DNA of 64,000 nt from NCBI GenBank assembly GCA_035502095.1, contig DATJUX010000048.1, forward strand, positions 62,001 to 126,000, read 5' to 3'. This DNA is from JAKANT01 sp035502095 (GTDB taxonomy: Bacteria > Pseudomonadota > Gammaproteobacteria > Burkholderiales > Burkholderiaceae_F). Under the pieces are notes generated by a model. That model made no database searches, was not told the DNA's origin, and saw only the letters and a program-made list of their open reading frames with translations. The position numbers were made by a program, and so were the translations under genes. Within the stretch, counting starts at the first letter, position 1; each line of letters starts with the position of its first letter. Shown here one piece after another: positions 31,613 to 41,277 of the stretch.

Positions 31613-33604
31613 TCAACGCTCGAGCAGCCGCGCCTCGGCAAGTTCGAGTGCGTCGGGTTTGCCGCGCAGCACGACTACGTCGCCCGACTGGAGCACGAGT
31701 TCCGCGCTCGGGTCGGCACCGCGGATGCCGCGTCGACGCACCGCGGTCACCTCGGCGCCTAGGGACGCCAGTTGCAGGTCGGCGATGGTCCGGCCGACCG
31801 CGGCGGCATTGTCCTCGATCGGCACCGAGTGCAGGCGCTCGTGGACCGCGTCATCGAACTCGTGCGGATCGTCGGCACCATGGAAGTACCCGCGCAGCAG
31901 GCGATAGCGCGTGTCGCGTGCCTCGCGCACGCGCTTGACGACCCGCGGCAGAGGTACGCCGAGCAGCACCAGCGCGTGCGAACCCAGCATCAGCGTGCCC
32001 TCGAAGATCTCCGGCACGACCTCCGTCGCACCGGCCCTCTGCAGGCGATCGAGGTCGCTGTCGTCCTGGGTGCGCACGATGATCGGCAGGCGCGGATTCA
32101 TCTCGTGCGCGAAGTGGATCACCTTCAGCGCCGAGGCGGTGTTGTTGTAGGTGATGACGAGCGCCGCGGCACGGTTGACGCCCGCGGCGGCGAGGGTCTC
32201 GTGCCGCGCGGCATCGCCGTAGACGACCGACTCGCCCGCCGCCGCCGCCTCGCGCACGCGGTCGGGATCGAGATCGAGCGCGATGTAGTCGATGTCCTCC
32301 TGCGCGAGCATCTTCGCGAGGTGCTGCCCCGTGCGTCCGAAGCCGCAGACCACGACGTGGTTCTCGGTGGCGATCGAACGCGTCGCGATCTTGGTCAGGG
32401 CAAGGGCGCGCTGCATCCACTCCGACGCGACGAAGCGCATCGCGATACGGTCCGCATACTGCATCAGGAACGGCGTTGCCAGCATCGAAAGCAGCATCGC
32501 CGCCAGCACGACCTGCATGACCTGCGGGGGCAGTAGATTCAGCTCGCCAGCCTGATTGAGCAGGACGAAGCCGAACTCGCCCGCGGTCGCCAGTGGAAGA
32601 GCGACCCGGATCGCGGTGCCGGTCCCTGCATCGAGTGCACGCGCGAGCCCGACGATCAGCATGAACTTGAACGTCGTCGGAACCAGCAGGGCCAACACCA
32701 CCCAGCCGATCTGCTCGAAAACGATCCGCACATTGAGCAACATCCCGATCGTGACGAAGAACAGACCGAGGAGCACCTCGCGGAACGGCTTGATGTCGTC
32801 CTCCACCCGGTGCCGGTATTCGGTCTCCGAGATCAGCATGCCCGCGAGGAACGCGCCGAGCGCCAGCGAGAGCCCCGCCTCGGCGGTGAGCCAGGCAAGC
32901 AGCAGCGTCACGAGCAGGACGTTGAGCGTGAAGAGTTCCTGCGACTTGCGCCGCGCGACCAGGTAGAGCCAGCGACGCATCAGCCACTTGCCCCCGACCA
33001 GCAGCACGGTCAGCATCACCGCGGCCTTGAAGAACGCGATCCCGAGCGGGAACCCGATGCCTTCCGATTCGGTGGCGAGTGCCGGAACGATCACCAGGAG
33101 CGGCACGACCGCGAGGTCCTGGAACAGCAGGACGCCGACAATGCGTTTCCCGTGCTCGGTCTCGAGTTCGAGCCGCTCGGCCAGCAGCTTGAGCACGATG
33201 GCCGTCGATGACATCGCGAGTGCGCCGCCGAGGGCGAACGCACCGGCGAGCGAGATGTCGAAAGCCTTCGGCAGGACGCGATGCAGGGAGAACCCCAGCG
33301 CCATCACTGCGCCGACCGTCGCGATGACCTGGGCCAGGCCGAGGCCGAACACGATGCGCCGCATGCTCTTCAGCTTCGGCAACGAGAATTCGAGGCCGAT
33401 CGAGAACATGAGGAAGACGACGCCGAACTCGGCCAGCGAGCGCGTCGATGGCGCATCCGGCACCAGGCCGAGCGCATGCGGTCCGATCAGGATGCCTACC
33501 GCCAGGTAGCCGAGCATCGGCGGAAGGTTGATCGAGCGGAACAGCACGACCGCGAAAACCGATGCGGCGAGCAGGACGAGGGCGAGTTCGAGGCCGGTCA
33601 CCAT
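31613..33604 (-). CDS. KefB/KefC-type K+/H+ antiporter with RCK domains
   Basis: A 663-residue protein. A CPA2 antiporter membrane domain (about 1-390, roughly 12 segments) is followed by a TrkA-N/RCK nucleotide-binding domain (VVVCGFGRTGQHLAKML, about 410-530) and a C-terminal TrkA-C domain (about 580-660). In E. coli such systems release K+ under electrophile stress and are gated by glutathione. No KefF/KefG partner is present. ATG 33604 is the first start matching the family. It is divergent from kdsD. Confidence 0.85.
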   Translation of the reverse strand: MVTGLELALVLLAASVFAVVLFRSINLPPMLGYLAVGILIGPHALGLVPDAPSTRSLAEFGVVFLMFSIGLEFSLPKLKSMRRIVFGLGLAQVIATVGAVMALGFSLHRVLPKAFDISLAGAFALGGALAMSSTAIVLKLLAERLELETEHGKRIVGVLLFQDLAVVPLLVIVPALATESEGIGFPLGIAFFKAAVMLTVLLVGGKWLMRRWLYLVARRKSQELFTLNVLLVTLLLAWLTAEAGLSLALGAFLAGMLISETEYRHRVEDDIKPFREVLLGLFFVTIGMLLNVRIVFEQIGWVVLALLVPTTFKFMLIVGLARALDAGTGTAIRVALPLATAGEFGFVLLNQAGELNLLPPQVMQVVLAAMLLSMLATPFLMQYADRIAMRFVASEWMQRALALTKIATRSIATENHVVVCGFGRTGQHLAKMLAQEDIDYIALDLDPDRVREAAAAGESVVYGDAARHETLAAAGVNRAAALVITYNNTASALKVIHFAHEMNPRLPIIVRTQDDSDLDRLQRAGATEVVPEIFEGTLMLGSHALVLLGVPLPRVVKRVREARDTRYRLLRGYFHGADDPHEFDDAVHERLHSVPIEDNAAAVGRTIADLQLASLGAEVTAVRRRGIRGADPSAELVLQSGDVVVLRGKPDALELAEARLLER

Positions 33605-33750
33605 GGGTTGGGTTGTTGAACGCGCCTCGAGTGTCGGGCCGGAGAGGCAAATCTCGTGCCAGTGCAGGCGCCGCGAGGGTATCATCGAGAGGGATCCGGG
33701 TCGACCGCGCTTGCGCTCCGAGCAAAGCCCCGACCGGCTCAAGAAATTTC

Positions 33751-34737
33751 ATGGCCAGCCCCGCTCCCCATTCCCGCGCCTCGGCGCTCGCCCTAGCGCG
33801 AGAGGTGATCCGCATCGAGGCGCATTCGGTGGCCGCGCTGGTCGATCGGATCGATGCCGACTTCCAGCGCGCCGTCGACCTGCTGCTCGCTTGCACCGGG
33901 CGGGTGGTGGTGAGCGGCGTCGGCAAGAGTGGCCACATCGGACGCAAGATCGCGGCCACCCTCGCTTCGACCGGTACCCCCGCGCTGTTCGTTCACGCCG
34001 CCGAGGCGGCGCACGGCGATCTCGGCATGGTCACGCCGCGCGACGTATTCATCGGCATGTCGTACTCGGGCGAGACGGCGGAGCTGCTGACAATCGTGCC
34101 GGTGATCAAGCGCGAAGGCATGCCGATGATCGCGCTGACCGGCAACGCCGCCTCGTCGCTCGCGCGTCACGCCGACGTGCATCTGAACGTCTACGTCGAG
34201 AAGGAGGCCTGCCCGCTGAATCTCGCTCCGACGTCGTCGACGACCGCCATGCTGGCGTTCGGCGATGCGCTCGCGATCGCGTGTCTGGACGCGCGCGGGT
34301 TCTCGAGCGACGACTTCGCGCGTTCCCATCCCGGCGGCGCGCTCGGCCGGCGGCTGCTCACGCGGGTGGGCGACATCATGCGTACCGGCGATGCCGTGCC
34401 GCGTGTGCCGCTTGCGGCACGCGTGATGGACGCGGTGCACGAGATCACCGCGAAAAAGATCGGCATGACCGCGATCGTCGACGATGAGGGACGCGCCGCC
34501 GGCATCTTCACCGAGGGCGATCTGCGCCGGCTGCTCGAACGGGTGGGCGACGTGCGCAGCCTGCGCGTGGCCGATGTCATGACACGCAAGCCGCTGGCGA
34601 TCCGGCCCGATGCGCTGGCGGCCGAGGCCGCAAGGCTGCTCGACAGCACGCTGCGCAACCAGCTGCTCGTGGTCGACGACGGCCGCCTGGTCGGCGCCCT
34701 GCACATGCACGATCTCACTGCGGCCAAGATCCTATGA
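33751..34737 (+). CDS. kdsD: D-arabinose 5-phosphate isomerase
   Basis: A 328-residue KpsF/GutQ-family enzyme that makes arabinose 5-phosphate for Kdo, the inner-core sugar of LPS. A SIS sugar-phosphate domain (about 30-200; GVGKSGHIGRKIAATLASTGTPA, SYSGETAE, HPGGALGR) is followed by two CBS repeats (about 205-325). The gene overlaps kdsC by four bases (ATGA) and opens the kdsDC-lptCAB-rpoN run. Confidence 0.93.
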   Translation: MASPAPHSRASALALAREVIRIEAHSVAALVDRIDADFQRAVDLLLACTGRVVVSGVGKSGHIGRKIAATLASTGTPALFVHAAEAAHGDLGMVTPRDVFIGMSYSGETAELLTIVPVIKREGMPMIALTGNAASSLARHADVHLNVYVEKEACPLNLAPTSSTTAMLAFGDALAIACLDARGFSSDDFARSHPGGALGRRLLTRVGDIMRTGDAVPRVPLAARVMDAVHEITAKKIGMTAIVDDEGRAAGIFTEGDLRRLLERVGDVRSLRVADVMTRKPLAIRPDALAAEAARLLDSTLRNQLLVVDDGRLVGALHMHDLTAAKIL

Positions 34738-35267
34738 CGGCGCTCGAGCGCGCCGCGTTGGTGCGGTTGATGATCCTCGACGTCGACGGCGTCCTGACGG
34801 ACGGAAGGCTGTACTACGGCGCGGGCGGCGAAGCGATGAAGGCCTTCGACGTGCGTGACGGCCACGGCATCAAGCTCTTGCGCGAAGGCGGCGTGGAAGT
34901 CGCCATCCTCACGGCGCGCCAGTCCGAGATCGTGGCGGTGCGTGCACGCGAGCTCGGCGTCGAGCGCGTCGTGCAGGGCGCCGCCGACAAGCTCGCCGGG
35001 TTCGAGCGGCTGCTCACCGAGACGCGCATGCTCGAGCAGCGCTGCGGATATATCGGCGACGACTGGCCCGATCTTGCGGTGCTGGCCCGCGTCGGCTTCG
35101 CCGCCACGGTCGCGGACGGGGCGCCCGAGGTGCGCGCGGCCGCGCATTGGGTCGCGGCCGCCGCCGGAGGTCATGGGGCCGTGCGCGAGCTGGCGGAATT
35201 CGTGTTGCGCGCACAAGGCCTGTTCAGCGCACTCCTGGCACGGCACGCCGGAGCCTCGCGTGCGTGA
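34734..35267 (+). CDS. kdsC: 3-deoxy-D-manno-octulosonate 8-phosphate phosphatase
   Basis: A 177-residue HAD-superfamily phosphatase without a cap domain. It has the nucleophile motif LDVDGVLTDG, Thr in ILTAR, Lys in ADKLAGF and Asp in YIGDDWPDL. It releases free Kdo. The start overlaps kdsD and the stop overlaps the lptC start, so translation of the three is probably coupled. Confidence 0.95.
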   Translation: MTALERAALVRLMILDVDGVLTDGRLYYGAGGEAMKAFDVRDGHGIKLLREGGVEVAILTARQSEIVAVRARELGVERVVQGAADKLAGFERLLTETRMLEQRCGYIGDDWPDLAVLARVGFAATVADGAPEVRAAAHWVAAAAGGHGAVRELAEFVLRAQGLFSALLARHAGASRA

Positions 35268-35847
35268 GCGCATTGCGCCACTGCTGGCGATCATCCTTCT
35301 CACCGTCGTGGTGGGCACGAGCTACTGGTATTCGCGCATGATGCGGATCCCGCGCGCCGCGCCACCACCGACTCCCGGCACGCCCGACGTGGTAGTCGAA
35401 CATGTCGTCATCACCCAGTTCGACGTGCACGGCGCAGCGCGCAACAAGCTCTTCGCCGAGCGTCTGACCCACTACGAGGAAGGCGACGACATCGAGCTCG
35501 CCAGCCCGCGCCTTGTCAGCCTGCGTCCCGATCAGCCGCAGCTCGACGCGCGGGCGCTGCGCGCCCGGATCGAGAACGCGGGCGAACGCGTCCACATGAT
35601 GGGCTCGGTGCTGCTGACCCGGGCGGCTGCCGACGGTGAGCCGGCGATGCGCCTTTCCACCGAGTACCTGCTCGCGCTGCCGGACCGCGATCGCTTCAGC
35701 ACCGATCGCCCGGTGGAGATGGAACGCGGTCAGTCGACGATCGATGCGCAATCGATGGTCTACGACAACATCGCCCGCACCATCGATTTCCAGGGCGACG
35801 TGCGCGCGACTTTCGTCAGCGCGCCGGGCAGCGGGGCGAAACAATGA
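35260..35847 (+). CDS. lptC: LPS export system protein LptC
   Basis: A 195-residue single-pass inner-membrane protein. A hydrophobic anchor (APLLAIILLTVVVGTSYWY, about 6-25) is followed by a periplasmic beta-jellyroll with VITQFDVHG and HYEEGDDIELASPRL. LptC hands LPS from LptBFG to LptA. No ATG fits; GTG 35260 overlaps the end of kdsC by 8 bp and gives the proper N-terminus. It overlaps lptA by four bases. Confidence 0.9.
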   Translation: MRERIAPLLAIILLTVVVGTSYWYSRMMRIPRAAPPPTPGTPDVVVEHVVITQFDVHGAARNKLFAERLTHYEEGDDIELASPRLVSLRPDQPQLDARALRARIENAGERVHMMGSVLLTRAAADGEPAMRLSTEYLLALPDRDRFSTDRPVEMERGQSTIDAQSMVYDNIARTIDFQGDVRATFVSAPGSGAKQ

Positions 35848-36431
35848 AGGGCGTCCTGTTATGCCTGCTTCTCGGCGCAAGCACGGTCGCCGGCGCCGAA
35901 ACGGCCGATCGCGACCAGCCGATCCAGGTCGAGGCGCAAAAGGGCAACTACAACGATCTCAAGCAGGTCGGCGTGTTCTCGGGCGACGTGATCGTGACCA
36001 AGGGCACGATCCGCGTGACCGGCGACCGTTTGGAGTTGCGCAAGGACCCCGAGGGATATGAATACGCCGTGATGACCGCGGCCAATGGCCAGCTGGCGCG
36101 CTTTCGCCAGCGCCGGGACGCGTCGCGCCCCGGCGCGGAGGAATTCATCGAGGGCCAGGCCGAGCGCATCGAATACGACGGCCGCGCCGAGACGGTGCGC
36201 CTGATCACGCGCGCGCAGCTGAGCCGGCTCGAAAACGACCAGAAGCGCGACGAGTTGCGCGGCAACCTGATCACGTACGACAGCCGTACCACCGAATACA
36301 GCGTCGACGGCGCATCCGCGGCGAGCCCCGACGGGCGCGTACGCGCGATCATCGCCCCGCGCAATTCCACACCATCCCAGGGCCAGAGCGCTCCGCTGAA
36401 GAGCGCGCCGACCGTCGGGCCTTCCGGATAA
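35844..36431 (+). CDS. lptA: LPS transport periplasmic protein LptA
   Basis: A 195-residue exported protein. A signal peptide ends near VAGAE (about residue 18). An OstA/LptA beta-jellyroll follows (DQPIQVEAQKGNY, GVFSGDVIVTKGTIRVTGDRLEL), then a Ser/Pro-rich tail. It bridges LptC and outer-membrane LptD. Its ATG overlaps the lptC stop, and lptB follows 4 bp after its own stop. Confidence 0.92.
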   Translation: MKGVLLCLLLGASTVAGAETADRDQPIQVEAQKGNYNDLKQVGVFSGDVIVTKGTIRVTGDRLELRKDPEGYEYAVMTAANGQLARFRQRRDASRPGAEEFIEGQAERIEYDGRAETVRLITRAQLSRLENDQKRDELRGNLITYDSRTTEYSVDGASAASPDGRVRAIIAPRNSTPSQGQSAPLKSAPTVGPSG

Positions 36432-36435
36432 CCTG

Positions 36436-37224
36436 ATGGACACACGCACCTCCGTCGTACCCGCAGCGCTCGATCCGGCCAGCCGCGCAGAGCTGATGGT
36501 CGAGCATCTGCACAAGCAGTACGGCAGCCGGGTCGTGGTGAAGGATGTTTCCCTTGCTGTTGCCGCGGGCGAAGTGGTCGGCCTGCTCGGCCCCAACGGT
36601 GCCGGCAAAACCACCTGCTTCTACATGGTGGTCGGGCTGGTTCCGATGGACGGCGGCACGATCCGCCTCGAGGGCAAAACGATCGCCCACCTGCCGATCC
36701 ATCGGCGCGCACGCATGGGATTGTCGTACCTGCCGCAGGAGGCGTCGGTATTTCGCCGCCTGACGGTCGAAGAAAACGTGCGCGCTGTGCTCGAACTGCA
36801 ACTCGACGAACAGGGCCGGCCGCTCAGAGACCCCGAACTGAGCGAGCGCCTGAACGAGTTGCTGAGCGACCTGCAGATCTCCCATCTGCGCACCAATCCC
36901 GCGCTGAGCCTTTCCGGCGGCGAGCGTCGTCGCGTCGAGATCGCGCGTGCGCTGGCGGCACGGCCGCGCTTCGTCCTTCTGGACGAGCCGTTTGCCGGCG
37001 TCGATCCGATCGCAGTGATCGAAATCCAGCGCATCGTCCGGTTCCTGAAGGAGCGCGGCATCGGCGTGCTGATCACGGACCACAACGTGCGTGAAACGCT
37101 GGGGATCTGCGATCACGCATACATCATCAACGCGGGCGAAGTGCTCGCTGCAGGCCGCCCGGACGAAATCGTCGAAAACGAGTCGGTCCGCCGGGTTTAT
37201 CTGGGCGAGAACTTCCGCATGTAA
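36436..37224 (+). CDS. lptB: LPS export ABC transporter ATP-binding protein LptB
   Basis: A 262-residue ABC ATPase. Walker A GPNGAGKTT, Q-loop SYLPQEASVFRRL (the LptB-specific form), signature LSGGERRR and Walker B FVLLDEPFAGVDP are present. The C-terminal RRVYLGENFRM is the usual LptB ending. The first 15 residues are a short extension ahead of LMVEHLHKQY. LptFG permeases are not in the window, as is normal. Confidence 0.95.
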   Translation: MDTRTSVVPAALDPASRAELMVEHLHKQYGSRVVVKDVSLAVAAGEVVGLLGPNGAGKTTCFYMVVGLVPMDGGTIRLEGKTIAHLPIHRRARMGLSYLPQEASVFRRLTVEENVRAVLELQLDEQGRPLRDPELSERLNELLSDLQISHLRTNPALSLSGGERRRVEIARALAARPRFVLLDEPFAGVDPIAVIEIQRIVRFLKERGIGVLITDHNVRETLGICDHAYIINAGEVLAAGRPDEIVENESVRRVYLGENFRM

Positions 37225-37275
37225 AGGACAGGATGGCAACGGCGGCATTGATCCAGCACGCCGTCGCCACCGGGC

Positions 37276-38760
37276 ATGAAGCCGAGCCTCCAGCTCAAAC
37301 TCTCGCAGCATCTGGCGTTGACGCCGCAGCTGCAACAGTCGATCCGCCTGTTGCAGCTGTCCACGCTCGAACTCAATCAGGAGATCGAGCAAGCGCTCGC
37401 CGACAACCCGCTGCTCGAGCGCGAGGACGATCCGCTGGCGGGATCGCCGCGCATCACCGCCGACGGCGCAATCATCAATGGCTCGGGCAACAACACGGGC
37501 GCTACCGACCCGGGACGCAGCGAGGGCGAGACCGCGGGCGACGAGGCGGAAGCACCGGTCGCGATCGACGGCGACGGACTGACGGACTGGGGGCACGGCT
37601 CGTCTGGCGCCGAGCGCGACGACGAGGACAGCGGCCCGCAGTCCTGGGCCTCGACCCGGCCGACGCTGCACGAACATTTGCGCGCGCAGTTGTCGGTGAC
37701 CGCGGCGTCGCCGCGTGATCGTGCGCTTGTCGAACTCCTGATCGCCGCGCTCGACGACGATGGCTACCTGACCTCTGCGCTCGACGACTTGCTCGCGTTG
37801 TGTCCCACCGAAGAGCAGGTCGACGGTGACGATCTGGCGGCCGCGTTGAGCCTGCTGCAAAGCTTCGATCCGCCCGGCGTGGGAGCGCGTTCCGCCGCGG
37901 AATGCCTCGCGATCCAGATCACTTCGCGCCTGCGGCAGAACCCGGACGAGGCCGAGCAGCAAGCGCTGAAGCTCGCCCACCGCATCGTGAGCGACTACTT
38001 GCCGCTTCTGGCAGCGCGCGACTACGCGAAGCTACGTAAGCATCTCGAATGCACCGACGACGAATTGCGGGTAGCCCATCAGCTGATCCGTGGACTCAAT
38101 CCGCATCCGGGCGTAGGCTTTGGCTCGTCGGCTGCTGAATACGTCGTGCCCGACATCTTCGTACGTCGCGTAAGAAACCGCTGGGTCGCGCAGTTGAACG
38201 CCGAAGTCATGCCTCGGTTGCGGGTGAACCAGGCCTACGCGGCCATAGTCAAACGCGACAAGGGGTCCGAAGGACACGCGCCTTGGTCGCAAAGGCTGCA
38301 GGAAGCACGCTGGCTGATCCGCAACATCCAGCAGCGGTTCGACACCATCCTCCGCGTCTCGCAGGCGATCGTCGATCGCCAGCACAACTTCTTCAGCCAC
38401 GGCGAAATCGCGATGCGGCCGCTCGTGCTGCGCGAAATCGCCGACACGGTGAACCTTCACGAGTCGACCATCTCGCGCGTCACGTCGAGCAAGTACATGG
38501 CGACCCCGTTCGGCGTGTTCGAGCTGAAGTATTTCTTCGGCAGCCATGTTGCAACCGATTCCGGCGGCGCGGCCTCGAGCACGGCGATCCGCGCCCTCAT
38601 CAAACAACTCGTTTCGGCGGAGGACGCCAGGAATCCACTTTCCGACAGCAGGATCGCCGAGCTGCTTGGCGAACAGGGCATCGTGGTGGCGCGACGCACG
38701 GTCGCGAAATACCGCGAGTCGCTGAAGATCGCGCCGGTGGCAATGCGCAAGACGTTGTAG
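37276..38760 (+). CDS. rpoN: RNA polymerase sigma-54 factor
   Basis: A 494-residue sigma-N factor. The N-terminal activator-interaction region is Gln/Leu-rich (LKLSQHLALTPQLQQSIRLLQL). An acidic linker of about residues 45-125 follows, then the core-binding domain, a helix-turn-helix (REIADTVNLHESTISRVTSSKY) and the C-terminal RpoN box ARRTVAKYRE. It keeps the standard place between lptB and hpf. Confidence 0.97.
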   Translation: MKPSLQLKLSQHLALTPQLQQSIRLLQLSTLELNQEIEQALADNPLLEREDDPLAGSPRITADGAIINGSGNNTGATDPGRSEGETAGDEAEAPVAIDGDGLTDWGHGSSGAERDDEDSGPQSWASTRPTLHEHLRAQLSVTAASPRDRALVELLIAALDDDGYLTSALDDLLALCPTEEQVDGDDLAAALSLLQSFDPPGVGARSAAECLAIQITSRLRQNPDEAEQQALKLAHRIVSDYLPLLAARDYAKLRKHLECTDDELRVAHQLIRGLNPHPGVGFGSSAAEYVVPDIFVRRVRNRWVAQLNAEVMPRLRVNQAYAAIVKRDKGSEGHAPWSQRLQEARWLIRNIQQRFDTILRVSQAIVDRQHNFFSHGEIAMRPLVLREIADTVNLHESTISRVTSSKYMATPFGVFELKYFFGSHVATDSGGAASSTAIRALIKQLVSAEDARNPLSDSRIAELLGEQGIVVARRTVAKYRESLKIAPVAMRKTL

Positions 38761-38829
38761 TGCCTGGCGTTGCCGGTGAGGCGGCGGCGTCCGGCGCAGG
38801 ACCCAACCCAGCCGAAAGAGGGGTACTGA

Positions 38830-39159
38830 ATGAACCTCATCATCCACGGTCACCACGTCGACGTCACCGGTGCGTTGCGCGCCTACGTTGAAGGCAAGAT
38901 GGAACGCATTCGACGGCACTTCGACAACGTGATCGAGGCGGACGTGCTGCTTTCGGTCGAAGACAAGCTGCGCCAGAAGGCGGAGATCACATTGCGCGTG
39001 CGCGGCAGTGCTTTGCACGCCGAGGCGATGGATGGAGACATGTACGCCGCCATCGACTGCCTGATCGACAAGCTCGACCGCCAGGTCTTGCGTCACAAAG
39101 ATCGCGTCAAAGACCACGTGCGCGACCCGCTGAAGCACCAGCCGGCGCAGACACAGTAA
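38830..39159 (+). CDS. hpf: Ribosome hibernation promoting factor
   Basis: A 109-residue short-form HPF/YfiA protein (INLIIHGHHVDVT-type start, VRGSALHAEAMDGDMYAAIDCLIDKLDRQV). It binds the ribosome decoding centre during stationary phase and promotes dimer formation with RMF. It is 69 bp after rpoN and is followed by a strong terminator. Confidence 0.93.
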   Translation: MNLIIHGHHVDVTGALRAYVEGKMERIRRHFDNVIEADVLLSVEDKLRQKAEITLRVRGSALHAEAMDGDMYAAIDCLIDKLDRQVLRHKDRVKDHVRDPLKHQPAQTQ

Positions 39160-39178
39160 AACTCTTGGGCACACGAAC

Positions 39179-39204
39179 GGGCCCCCGCCGGGGCCCTTTG
39201 TTTT
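39179..39204 (+). terminator. Intrinsic terminator after hpf
   Basis: A 7-bp perfect stem GGGCCCC/GGGGCCC with a CGCC loop is followed by TTTGTTTT. It closes the kdsD-to-hpf operon and separates it from ptsN. Confidence 0.9.
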
Positions 39205-39708
39205 GGTGCGCCTCGCTGCTTCCGCCGGAGGCGGCTTGTCCTGCCAGGTGCCTGGCGATGACCCTCAGCGACATCCTTGCGGGCGCCACCAGCCCGCCGT
39301 CGACACTTCAACTGCCGACGAGGCGCTGCCATTGTCGCGATTGCGAAACCACGCGCGCATCTCGATGACCGTGACGAAGCAGGTCATCGCGTGAGACGTT
39401 TGGCGCGTTTCACTGGAACCTCAAGGTTTCGTTGCCAGCGAGCAACACGCCCGGTAGCATTCCTGCGGGCCGATTTGAAATGACGCATCGCCACAAGCTG
39501 GCGCGTATACTCCGCGCCTTCGCAATTTCGACCGAGGGCGAATCCGCCTCGACGCGAAACCTCCTGCGCTGCGCCGGCCGCGCTCAGCGACCAGAACGCG
39601 AGCCCATCAAATGGGATGGGATCGGAGCATTTCCTCCCTGAATCGGCAGGCGCCAGCGAGGCTAACTTGCAAGCTTCGGGGCTTGGCCGGACCTTCGTTC
39701 GCTGACTC
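39205..39708. other. 504-bp stretch without a supported gene
   Basis: Small open frames here show no sensible protein sequence. Two things stand out. A 9-bp perfect inverted repeat (GCGATGACC at 39255-39263, GGTCATCGC at 39382-39390) encloses about 120 nt with loose likeness to 5S rRNA. A TATACT -10-like element at 39506-39511 could serve ptsN but has no good -35. A short CAAGC/GCTTG hairpin lies near 39670. Nothing else is recognised. Confidence 0.4.
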
Positions 39709-40179
39709 ATGAATCTGATCTCGCGCCTGCTTCCGCCGTCGAACGTGCTGCTCGACCTCGCGGCGTCAAGCAAGAAACGCGCGTTCGAGCAGGCCGGGCT
39801 GCTGTTCGAGAACAATCACGGCATCGCGCGGGCCACGGTATTCGACAGCCTGTTTGCGCGTGAACGGCTGGGTTCGACCGGACTCGGACAGGGCGTCGCG
39901 ATTCCGCATGGGCGCATCAAGGGGCTGAAGGAAGCGGTCGCGGCATTCGTCCGGCTCGCCGAGCCGGTTCCCTTCGATGCGCCGGATGGCCGCCCCGTGC
40001 GGCTGCTGTTCTTTCTGCTCGTGCCTGAGCAGGCGACGCAGCAGCACCTCGACATACTCTCCGAACTCGCCCAGATGCTCTCGGACAAGCCGTTCCGCGA
40101 GAACCTCCTGCGCCTCACCGAAGCCGGCGCCGTGCACGCGATGCTCGCGACCTGGGAGCCGGTCCGCCCGGCAGCCTGA
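39709..40179 (+). CDS. ptsN: Nitrogen-PTS EIIA protein
   Basis: A 156-residue EIIA(Ntr)-type domain. The phosphorylated histidine is His67 in VAIPHGRI. It belongs to the regulatory nitrogen PTS, not to sugar uptake, and in proteobacteria influences K+ transport and sigma-54-linked processes. hprK follows 55 bp later, the usual betaproteobacterial order. Confidence 0.94.
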   Translation: MNLISRLLPPSNVLLDLAASSKKRAFEQAGLLFENNHGIARATVFDSLFARERLGSTGLGQGVAIPHGRIKGLKEAVAAFVRLAEPVPFDAPDGRPVRLLFFLLVPEQATQQHLDILSELAQMLSDKPFRENLLRLTEAGAVHAMLATWEPVRPAA

Positions 40180-40234
40180 CTGCTCGCGCGATCGGCGCGG
40201 GTGAGTCAACCCGACTCGACTGGCTGGCCCGCTC

Positions 40235-41161
40235 ATGATCACTGTCGGCTCCGTCTTCGACGACAACCGCGAGGCACTCGCGCTCGATTGGATCGCCGGC
40301 CGCAGCGGCGGCGAAAAGCCCTTGACCGGCCGTGACGCATCCGGCGTCGCCGCCGCCGATCTCGTCGGCCACCTGAACCTGATCCACCCGAATCGCTTGC
40401 ATGTGCTCGGCTTGCCGGAGATCAAGTACATCGAGCGCATGGACCCGAACCGGCGCACGCATCACCGGCAGGAACTCATGGCCGGCGGGGCGCTCGGGCT
40501 GATCGTGGCCGAGAGCCTGCCGCCGCCGGAAGACATGCTCATGGCTGCCGAAAGTGCTGGCGTGCCCATGTTCGTGACGCCGCTCGCGGCCGCGAACGTT
40601 ATCGATCTGCTGCGCATCTACCTGAGCAAGGCGCTCGCCGTGCGCTGTTCGATGCACGGCGTTTTCATGGATGTGCTCGGCATGGGCGTGCTCATCGCGG
40701 GCGAGTCGGGTGTCGGCAAGAGTGAACTCGGGCTGGAGTTGATCAGCCGGGGGCACGGTCTGGTGGCCGACGACGTGGTCGACTTCGCGCGCGTCGCACC
40801 CGACACGATCGAGGGGCGCTGCCCGCAGCTGCTCGCCAACCTGCTCGAGGTACGCGGCCTCGGCTTGCTCGACATCAAGGCGATCTTCGGCGAAACCGCC
40901 GTGCGCAGGAAGATGAAGCTGCGGCTGATCGTCGAACTCCAGCGCGCCAGCGCGAGCGAAATGACGGAGCGCCTGCCGCTTGCAGGCGCCGCGGTAGAGG
41001 TCCTCGGACTGCCGATCCACAAGGTATTCATCCCGGTGGCCGCGGGACGCAATCTGGCTGTGCTCCTCGAAGCGGCCGTGCGCAACACCATCCTCAAGCT
41101 GCGCGGATTCGACACGATGGCGGAGTTCCAGGAACGCCAGCGCCGCGCGATGGAACCTTGA
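40235..41161 (+). CDS. hprK: HPr kinase/phosphorylase
   Basis: A 308-residue bifunctional enzyme that phosphorylates and dephosphorylates a seryl residue of HPr. Walker A GESGVGKS is at 156-163, followed by the catalytic His/Asp region (SRGHGLVADDVVDF) and the HprK signature LLEVRGLGLLDIK. HPr and EI genes are not in the window. Among Gram-negatives hprK next to ptsN mainly marks beta- and some alphaproteobacteria. Confidence 0.95.
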   Translation: MITVGSVFDDNREALALDWIAGRSGGEKPLTGRDASGVAAADLVGHLNLIHPNRLHVLGLPEIKYIERMDPNRRTHHRQELMAGGALGLIVAESLPPPEDMLMAAESAGVPMFVTPLAAANVIDLLRIYLSKALAVRCSMHGVFMDVLGMGVLIAGESGVGKSELGLELISRGHGLVADDVVDFARVAPDTIEGRCPQLLANLLEVRGLGLLDIKAIFGETAVRRKMKLRLIVELQRASASEMTERLPLAGAAVEVLGLPIHKVFIPVAAGRNLAVLLEAAVRNTILKLRGFDTMAEFQERQRRAMEP

Positions 41162-41277
41162 AAGCACTTAGGTAAAAGTGCACGGGCCGGACGGGTCAAA
41201 CGGCAGCAGACTCGTGTTGTTGATGGGGCCGATGCAAGCCGTGCATCGGGTTAAGTCAACTGACACGAGGAGCGTCC

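Noticed and set aside
39384..39815. 143-residue leftward frame in the hpf-ptsN gap
   Set aside because: It runs into ptsN antisense, has no ribosome site and an implausible composition.
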